This document shows positions 57,276 through 64,000 of a stretch of DNA of 64,000 bases, one piece after another. The stretch is from Metellina segmentata (taxonomy: Eukaryota; Arthropoda; Arachnida; Araneae; Tetragnathidae): positions 138,443,916 through 138,507,915 of the forward strand of contig OX375873.1 in NCBI GenBank assembly GCA_947359465.1, written 5' to 3'. The translations under genes were made by a program, and so were the position numbers. Each line of letters starts with the position of its first letter. The stretch's first letter is position 1. The notes beneath the pieces are model-generated. The model saw nothing but the letters and a program-made list of their open reading frames with translations, had not been told where the DNA came from and ran no database searches.

Positions 57276-57640
57276 TAGCTGAATCAACATCGCACAAGAG
57301 CAACACAACGAGCTATTGACGGCATTCCAGGACGATGTCAACACTTTGCCATTTTGAACCATGGTCAGGTAGTTAGCTAACATCACACTGGAGCAATACA
57401 ACGGGCTATTGATAACGGTCCAGGATCAATTTCGAAGGGAAATATTCAAGGACAACACCTTGTAATTTTGAGCCACGATCAGATGATGAGCTCAACACCT
57501 GAGACAAAACCCCTCTCTACAAACTTCTACATCACGCCAATGTGAGGACATTTGAAGCCACGATAGATTTAACGTACATCCTCCACCACGTACATGACTG
57601 TTTTGGGTTGGATCGAGTTTCGACCTCTGTACCAGTGAAG
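57276..57640 (-). mobile_element. Two adjoining SINE pieces
   Basis: 57276-57368 is a tail (TCAACATCGCACAAGAGCAA, GAGCTATTGACGGCATTCCA). At 57370 a second tail starts (TAGCTAACATCACACTGGAG) and continues through a SINE-B body to TTGGATCGAGTTTCGACC near 57625. Confidence 0.8.
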
Positions 57641-57943
57641 CTTCCTTGTGTGTCCATTAATTGATGCCTGTCTTTTGTATGGCACAGCTTGGACAAATAT
57701 GACCTTTGCGTCATAAAACGTAACATGAACTTTCTTCTGTCTTCATTTAATCATTATTGCACAGTTATTTTTATCGTATCATAGGATATATAAGGATGGT
57801 ATAATTTTATTCAGATGCCGCGTAAATTCTAAAAGATGATCTATAATGCGTTACATTAGAAAAACTAAAAATGCTGACGAAATTTTTTCAGCACTAAAGA
57901 GTAAGAAAATCAAAAAAGTTCATTACTCTTATAAGTATGGGTA

Positions 57944-57995
57944 TGTAGATTAACGTCGCAAACTGAAGCAACGCAAATGACTTTATAAATTTGGG
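57944..57995 (-). mobile_element. SINE tail trace
   Basis: GGTATGTAGATTAACGTCGC followed by AAGCAACGCAAATGAC; too short to classify. Confidence 0.4.
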
Positions 57996-58149
57996 GAGAA
58001 TTGTTAGTTAAATCTCTAACATACCAAGTGTTTGCATGCCTAAGCAGTTGAAAAGTTAACAATTAAAAGATATACTATTTTTTTATGCGTTGGATAATCT
58101 ACGAAATTTACGGATCCAAAACATGGGAACAATGTTTTGACCGATAGGG

Positions 58150-58720
58150 TACAACTACACTCTACGTTTATAAGCGGTGGCAACGGCCTTGGCGATTTTT
58201 TGACGCACTTCTAGTAGCGAGTTACGGTTGATTAAGGCAACCCATCTGTCCGTTGAGTTCCTCTAGTGGGACGTTAATTAGAAAATACCTAAGCCGTCAT
58301 GGGTGAAAAATTCTATTCCATTGTTTTAGACGCAAACTCATTGTTGCTTAAGGCAGCGTATATTATTTCAGCATATAGTTCCCAGGAGTTCACGAATGAA
58401 CCAATCCAGTGTATTGATAAATTTAAGCCACTGTTGGACACATAATCCCATAGTTGCTCCTATGATATCAGGGTTTGAAGCAATCGTATTTTGTTGATTA
58501 ATTTTGAATTAATGCGATTTTATGATTTGACTTCATTATTCTTACGGGATCGTGTATGAAAAATTCCATTTCATTGTCCATCTTGGTACATCTTCAATCG
58601 ACGTTTATAGAGGTGGCAATATTGACGCGCTTTTAGTAGCGGTAAATTATGGTAGTTATGGTAAATTAAGGCAACCTGTCTGTATTACGGTTATTGTGGT
58701 TTTCATGGCAACATCACAAA
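58150..58720 (+). repeat. Dispersed repeat, copy 2, with embedded SINE tail
   Basis: Reverse-complement match to 7741-8156 across 58296-58690. The edge block (GGTGGCAACGGCCTTGGC, TCTAGTAGCGAGTTACGG, AAGGCAACCCATCTG) occurs at 58168-58245 and again, diverged, at 58612-58690. A SINE tail (GTTGAGTTCCTCTAGTGGGA) occupies 58246-58295. A further inverted edge block is at 59310-59395. Confidence 0.78.
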
Positions 58721-59299
58721 CGGTAATTTTCAATTTTCATTTTGAATATTCTAGAAAGTTCTTCCAACATCCGTTAAAGTAGTTTGATTTCATTGGTTCG
58801 TTTGAATTTTTTTCTTTGCTTCCATTGGTTATTTTGATTTTAAAATATCCTTTGATTGCATTGATCCTTTAAAATTTTTTTTCTGTGATACCATTTATTT
58901 GTTTATTTATTTGTATTTCTACAGTTGGGGAATAATTATTTTAAAATAATATTTTTCACAAAACGTTTAAGAGTTTTTTTTTTGCCATTTGTGGAATTTT
59001 TATTTTTTTCCGTAACAGTTCTGACATATCAGGTTGTATTATTTCTTGCTTTATTTATTTTTTAAATATTTTTCTTTTCAAACAGCCTAGTGTATTCAGT
59101 GTAATTGATAAGTTTCAGGGTATCCTTACCCAACATTCGCAGCTTAGTTTTTCTGCTGGTTCACAAATGTGTTTAAGCTTACTACTTTTGGCGAAAGTTT
59201 TTTAAAAATATACTTTTTAAAACGTTCTTAAATGTGTTTCAAAGTTTTCTTTTTCCGTTGTAAAAAGAAAAATATTTTTGAAAGAAAAAGATTTTTGAA

Positions 59300-59395
59300 C
59301 TAATTCTGCCTTGGCGACTTTAGAAGTGCGCCAAAAAAAATTGCCAAAGCCGTTGCCACCTATATAAACATAGACTGAAGCTGTACCACTGAAAG
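59300..59395 (-). repeat. Edge fragment of the dispersed repeat
   Basis: GAAGTGCGCCAAAAAAAATT, GCCAAAGCCGTTGCCACC and AGACTGAAGCTGTACCA match 7800-7860 directly. Confidence 0.75.
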
Positions 59396-60188
59396 TGACA
59401 TCTAGTTGGTTTTAGTCTCACAAAATTTCGAAATATTTTAATTCATTTTTATTCTTGTTGATGTATAAAATTATTTCTAGCTTTCGCACTGAATTATTCT
59501 GGCTAATCAGTAAACACCTGAATTGTTTTGGTAATCTAGAAAAGAAAAAAAATCCAAATGGGTATGCTATTTTACGAGTTAAGTATTTTCTTACAATTGC
59601 AGGATGTGAAAAAGGGATACACACAAAAGTGGAAACCCACTCACGCTATTCCTTACTAATGAGATTAAGGGCATTTATTTAATTTACTTCCACTCAATTG
59701 CGATTAAGTGGTTCGTTTTTTGAACAAGTTTTAATTGAAGCAAATTACTGGTTTCACTTCGGTATCTCATTATCACTGGAAAGAGTTTAACTTTACACAA
59801 GTATCCTGTTTTAATTGCAATATTGGAAAATGATGGGGATTCTTTATGTATATATGTTACACAAATTATAACTGAGAAATTATAGTTTACACAAGATTTA
59901 CTCAAATCGGCATTATTAATACCAAAGTTGTATAACACAAGTTCAAATAACAAGAGCATTGAGTAGCAGTGTACGTTAATGAAAAATATAGATCGGTACC
60001 ACTGTCGCATGATCACGTGACCAAACTGTCAACTCCTTCCTTAGAACATTGACATAAGTCATTGAAATCGAAAGTGGCTTTCCCACGAGACAGGTCTCAC
60101 GGGTTGAATTTTTTCTTTCAAATTGGGTGAGAATAAGAAAAATGACAGGGAACTGAAAGCATTTAAGATTTCATACAAACTGTTCCAA
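59396..60188. other. Intron, nothing identified
   Basis: AT-rich, short unrecognised frames only. Confidence 0.5.
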
Positions 60189-60796
60189 CACACACACTAC
60201 CCTACAATAATGTACCGCACAGCAAAATGTGATGGTATAAGTGAAAGAATACATGCTTTAATAGTGGAATGATCACCCACGTGCTGCAATTACACTAACA
60301 ACCCTTCTGGGCATACTTTCAACAAGGTTTTTATACACAGCTATGAGTATTAGTGTCCATTCCTGCTGCAAGAATGTCGCCAGATCAGTTGTAGATTTCG
60401 GACGTGATTCCTTGGTCTGTAAGCGTCGCTCTAACGCATCCCACAAATGTTCTATGGGGATCGGGGCTCTGAACAGGCCAGGGAAGACGTTATATATCCA
60501 TACCTTAATACCACTGCTTTACAGAGGCTGCAACGTGACATAGAGCGTTGTCGTCCTGTAAGAAACATTCGTCCATTCCATAAAATTGCGTAGGAAGAAC
60601 CTGATTGTCCAAAATGTTCATGTAGGCATCGGAGTTCAATTGAGCAGGAAAATCCTGCAAAGCTCCCAGGGTAATTGCAACATGTGGGGACCATCCCCTA
60701 TTAAAGCATGTATTATTTCCCTGCATCTTCCAGCATATCCTTGCATTTCCCAGCATCACATGTTGCTGTCCGGTTCATTATTGTAGGGTAGTGTAT
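60189..60796 (-). mobile_element. Internally deleted Tc1-like element (family 2, copy 3)
   Basis: Ends ACACACTACCCTACAATAAT and TCATTATTGTAGGGTAGTGT. Minus-strand remnants include DFPAQLNSDAYMNILDNQVL, MDECFLQDDNALCHVAASVK and LPWPVQSPDPHRTF with a frameshift before the Glu block. The left third matches the 13.8 kb copy closely. Confidence 0.85.
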
Positions 60797-61120
60797 GAAA
60801 CATTGGTTTAAGCAATGATTGTCGTTTTTAAAAACGCTGTAAAATCGACTTTTTGCTTTTTGGAAAATTATAATCGCCTGAGTTTGCTTTGTCTATACTG
60901 ATAATATTTATTTTTTAAACAAGCTCCGTTTCTATTTCACGTGCCGGAACTTTCAAGAAAAATGTGTGTTTGCTTCAAAATAAATTTATCACGAATGCTT
61001 TGACCATTTAATCTACGATCCTCTCACATCGATGAAAGGAAATTCTAAAACATCATTTACCAGGCGCACGAATTGCACCAGTAAAACATATCCATAGGAA
61101 AACTGATTGGAAGAATATAC

Positions 61121-61774
61121 GCTACTAGGGGGCCCGCCCCCTGCTCGCTAACGCTCGCCAACCCCCAGAGGATTGCTTCGCAATCCTCATTGGTTCGCTG
61201 CGCGAACCTATGCTCGCTTCGCTCGCATCAATGAAGACATGTGTCCTAGAAGCTGTTGTTTACAAAATATGATATTCCAAAAAAATATTTTTCAAATCTA
61301 AATTTTATGCTGTTTTTCAGAAAAGATATTTACAGTACCTCTGAAATCAGAATTCAAATAGAAACTTTGAGCAAATTTTGACTCGAAATGTGAGCGTTGA
61401 TTTGGAAATTGAAAACCCAGCATGTTGGTTGTGTGTACATTTACCCAGCACTCGAGCCACCCACGCTTTTTCATTGAGTTTGTTGTCGAAAGTTGCAATG
61501 CAAGCGTCTTGTTGAACTATAATAGTTTGCCCCGAAACGGACCTTTTCTTTTAAATGACCATGAAAAGATCCTCCGTTTTCTTTGATTTCAAAAATTAAC
61601 TGCAACAGCTCGACTAAAATTCTTTTTTTTTCAATAAAATTTCATCCGATAACGCTATAAATTCAATTGAAGCGCGAGGCTTTGGGATAAACAAAGAATC
61701 GTACAATGTTGCCAAAACGCGAAAACAAATAACGTCTTTTTTGCGTGCCACGTAAGAGAATTATATATATAGAT
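61121..61774. mobile_element. Hairpin-headed repeat, possible Helitron/Helentron-like element
   Basis: Starts CTACTAGGGGGCCCGCCCCC, then TGCTCGCTAACGCTCGCC, GAGGATTGCTTCGCAATCCT, GGTTCGCTGCGCGAACC and TGCTCGCTTCGCTCGCA; it may end at ATTATATATATAGATG (61759-61774). Modules match 18625-18920. CTACTA at the 5' end and TATATATAGAT at the 3' end recall Helentron-type termini, which is from memory and not proven here. Confidence 0.45.
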
Positions 61775-61854
61775 GTTACTGAAATGAACGCACGGGGATA
61801 TTAGAAATCACTCTAAAACTCAAGATCGACTTCACTAGAATTTTTTTTTTTACA

Positions 61855-61855
<1 letters not shown>

Positions 61856-61893
<38 letters not shown>
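61856..61893. repeat. (GA)n microsatellite
   Basis: About 18 GA repeats. A shorter (GA)n run of about 8 units is at 38657-38673. Confidence 0.95.
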
Positions 61894-61896
<3 letters not shown>

Positions 61897-62159
61897 GTGA
61901 TGAATATGAAATGGATTACATGGATGCATATGCAATGTAATCATATTTGAGTCTGAAGTAAACTGTAGAAGCTACGGATAAATAAAAATGACGTTAAACA
62001 TTATTTTCCGTACTCTTCAATAATGTTTGCATTTTTTAATGAAAGATAATTGATTAGTCTGTTCACTTTCTAATCAACATTCAATCAATTCAACCCGAGC
62101 AACGCCAGGTAATTCTGCTAGTAATGACTATACAACACTGGGGCTGAAAAATCCTATGG

Positions 62160-62335
62160 CAGGTAGATATTTTAATAAACATCGCACTGAAGCAAAAAAC
62201 CTGGCTATTGGCGATGGTCCGTGATTTAACCCGGAGGGAAAGATGCGAGGACACCACCACGTAATTTTGCTCCACGGTCAGATGACGAGCGCCTCATCTC
62301 TACCCCCTGAGCTCACACACTTTACACGGACCACG
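62160..62335 (-). mobile_element. SINE body and tail
   Basis: GGCAGGTAGATATTTTAATA, ACATCGCACTGAAGC, GGCTATTGGCGATGGTCCGT and TCCACGGTCAGATGACGAGC; abuts the LINE fragment. Confidence 0.8.
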
Positions 62336-62580
62336 GCCCATTCCTACAGTATCTATTTAGGATAAATATCCATTGGAGTGACCTCTGCATGTGTGGTATG
62401 GAAGCAGACTAGGACCACTACGTTACCACCTGACCTATTACATCTCATCTGCACATCAAGGAACCATCACCTCAGTGCTACGAGACCTGGCGTAAACACC
62501 TGGCTGTTCACTCCTTGCTTTAAAGGAAGATAGGTAATACAAATCGTGCGATTTGTGGCCTATAGGGAGTTTGAACTTGC
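62315..62580 (+). pseudogene. Non-LTR retrotransposon C-terminal fragment (GHGPFP family, decayed)
   Basis: Frames around 62320-62500 read FTRTTAHSYSIYLG and, shifted, DHGPFLQYLFRINIHWSDLC, MCGMEAD and DHYVTT, matching the GHGPFP..L.RF...S..C.CG..D..HY block seen at 7.4 and 51.3 kb. Frameshifts are frequent. A SINE 3' part abuts it at 62160-62335. Confidence 0.65.
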
Positions 62581-62747
62581 CTCTATAACTTCATAGTAAA
62601 GTTTTATTAGAGCAGCACCTGCGTGTGCATTTCTGAACTTGTAATTTTTGCTTTGCATCCCACTAAATTTTTTTTCCTTTTTTCATTTGGTCACCTTTAC
62701 GTAATGGAAAATTTTGTTTACCGTAAACCCAATCAAAGGGTCGCTAT

Positions 62748-62812
62748 CCCATGACGGAGTTAAGTCACACCTGAGTCCCATTCTCCAAACTTCCACTCCA
62801 AGCCAACGGTCA
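62748..62812 (-). mobile_element. SINE body fragment
   Basis: CCATGACGGAGTTAAGTCAC, ACCTGAGTCCCATTCTCCAA and CTTCCACTCCAAGCCAACGG. Confidence 0.6.
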
Positions 62813-64000
62813 GTTTTCTTCTAATGGCAATAGAGATCCTGATGGACGATATATTTTCAACACGTGTGCAGTTTTTCTAATGACGACATACCTCGTCGAG
62901 ACGGCCCCATGACATTTCCAAGAACTCAATTTTCGACGTTTACACGCTATCCCACAACGCTCTCTAAGACAGTTTCATCCCCTCTCTAGCAGTTGACACC
63001 GATTTGTCGTGAAGGATGGCCGCCTCCACCCCCGCTTTTCCCGATTCTCCCGCGGGAATCCTTCCTAATCCCAGCAAAGCCCCCGAAATCTAGCCGCGGT
63101 TACAGTTTAACGCTTATCGCGCCGGACTTAAAGAGTGGTAATAGCCCAGCTGTGGCGCTGCAAATGACAGTTAAAAGGCAAATTATTTTACCCGCGATGG
63201 CAATTAAGCATCATTAGCCCGAAAGAGATCGTTAACTGGAGGCCGGTCCAGGAATCGAGGGGATGTCTTAATGCCGTACACAGCGATTACAAGCCGAGTG
63301 TTACACGTAGTGGTTGCAAAAATGCTGATGCCTCCGAGGGGAGTTGGACGTAGGAAGCAAACGACACTTTCATTTTTGCGGGGAGGCCGGAGATTTATAG
63401 AGATGACGAAGAGTTGGGGTTTCTGTTTTTTTTTTTGTCCCGTTTTGTTTTGTATTTGATTCCGTAAGCAAGGCGTTAACGAAGCGTGTTATTTGTGGAG
63501 TGCTGGTGATAGAAGCGGGGGTTTGCTTATTTGGGTTAATTAAAGGATACTCGGGTTCGAAAGGGAGTGTGCATTGCGGAATGGATTTCATAGAAGGGAT
63601 GAACGAATATTCAACTGTGTCAACTTCAAATGCATCGCTGGTATGAGTTGGCTCTTGATGCGAACATTGTTACCAAATGGTTAGTACCAATGTTTACGCG
63701 ACCGATTGTTTTACGGGTAATTGTTTGTAATTATTATTAATATTAATTATTAAATAATACGGGTAATTGGTTGTAACGAGTAATTGTTTCCCGTATTCTG
63801 TTTATACATTTACTGTATTGTTCTGTGAAATATAATTCGTGGCAATTTGTTTCCTTTGCACTATTGGAATCCTATTTCGAGGAAAGAAAACAGCGACCAA
63901 ATGCGTTGGGTTAATGATGGGCAAAAATAGGGTCGTGTTTTATAAGAAATACTCAAACCATTCGGTTATTCAGCAGGAAATAATAAAGCGAATTCTTATG
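62813..64000. other. Non-repetitive, GC-balanced segment
   Basis: No repeat or exon recognised. 62990-63600 has balanced composition (CCCGCGGGAATCC, CGCGCCGGACTTAAAG, AATTAAGCATCATTAGCCCG) unlike the AT-rich introns, so it could be a conserved non-coding element, but nothing in the sequence proves this. Confidence 0.4.

Noticed and set aside
52663..64000. Exons for S1-S3 of channel domain I
   Set aside because: I looked for the expected donor phase and for NRLDFF-like sequence and found none. A computed search could still find short exons.

Overview
This window looks like arthropod nuclear DNA: AT-rich, dominated by introns and transposon debris, with no prokaryotic gene organisation. The only host gene I can support is a voltage-gated T-type (Cav3) calcium channel alpha-1 subunit on the minus strand. 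Seven exons can be placed to the base (52565-52662, 48637-48808, 40724-41009, 37919-38011, 17522-17718, 11901-12292, 6244-6465). Each has GT/AG borders, and all six junctions are phase-compatible. Read in order they encode the domain I voltage sensor (S4), S5, the pore loop with its selectivity-filter glutamate, S6, the start of the I-II linker, and two Ser/Arg-rich linker exons. The last, GC-rich exon is less certain. Exons for S1-S3 (higher coordinates) and domains II-IV (lower coordinates) were not found and probably lie outside. The six introns are about 3.8, 7.6, 2.7, 20.2, 5.2 and 5.4 kb. A multi-copy arthropod ORF relic, the Tc1/mariner/hAT load and large SINE numbers fit an arthropod, possibly a spider or other chelicerate; that placement is only an impression.

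Introns are filled by transposable elements. The commonest are SINEs: about 40 pieces of a family whose 3' body is constant but whose 5' tRNA-like head comes in two unrelated versions (called SINE-A and SINE-B here; the names are mine). A group of 165-191 bp copies has no tRNA head, and two of them begin at exactly the same internal base. A separate SINE derived from tRNA-Asp sits at 24613-24895, and a fourth tRNA-derived repeat occurs around 13.2, 14.65, 29.4 and 55.0 kb. DNA transposons include Tc1-like elements (1.2-2.4, 22.8-24.0 and 49.3-50.5 kb, plus a ~600 bp internally deleted family at 13.8, 46.7 and 60.2 kb), mariners (17.8-20.1, 20.4-20.9, 32.2-32.7 kb), a Tigger/pogo-like relic (3.1-4.3 kb), several hAT-like elements (12.3-13.2, 16.3-17.2, 20.2, 21.8-22.2 kb) and TTAA-flanked MITEs (11.7 and 40.3 kb). 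Non-LTR retrotransposon C-terminal fragments lie at 5.4, 7.2, 51.1 and 62.3 kb.

Nesting with target-site duplications gives a readable insertion history: SINE in SINE (33.4-33.85 and 45.5-45.85 kb), SINE in Tc1 (46.9 kb), hAT in SINE (21.8 and 16.3 kb). Points of most interest are a decayed duplicate of the pore-loop exon end next to the real exon (40.15-40.6 kb), the head-swapped and headless SINEs, hairpin-rich GC repeats (18.6-18.9 and 61.1 kb; possibly Helitron-related), a hAT element inserted about 40 bp upstream of a splice acceptor, and tandem ~330 bp units at 28.0-29.1 kb.
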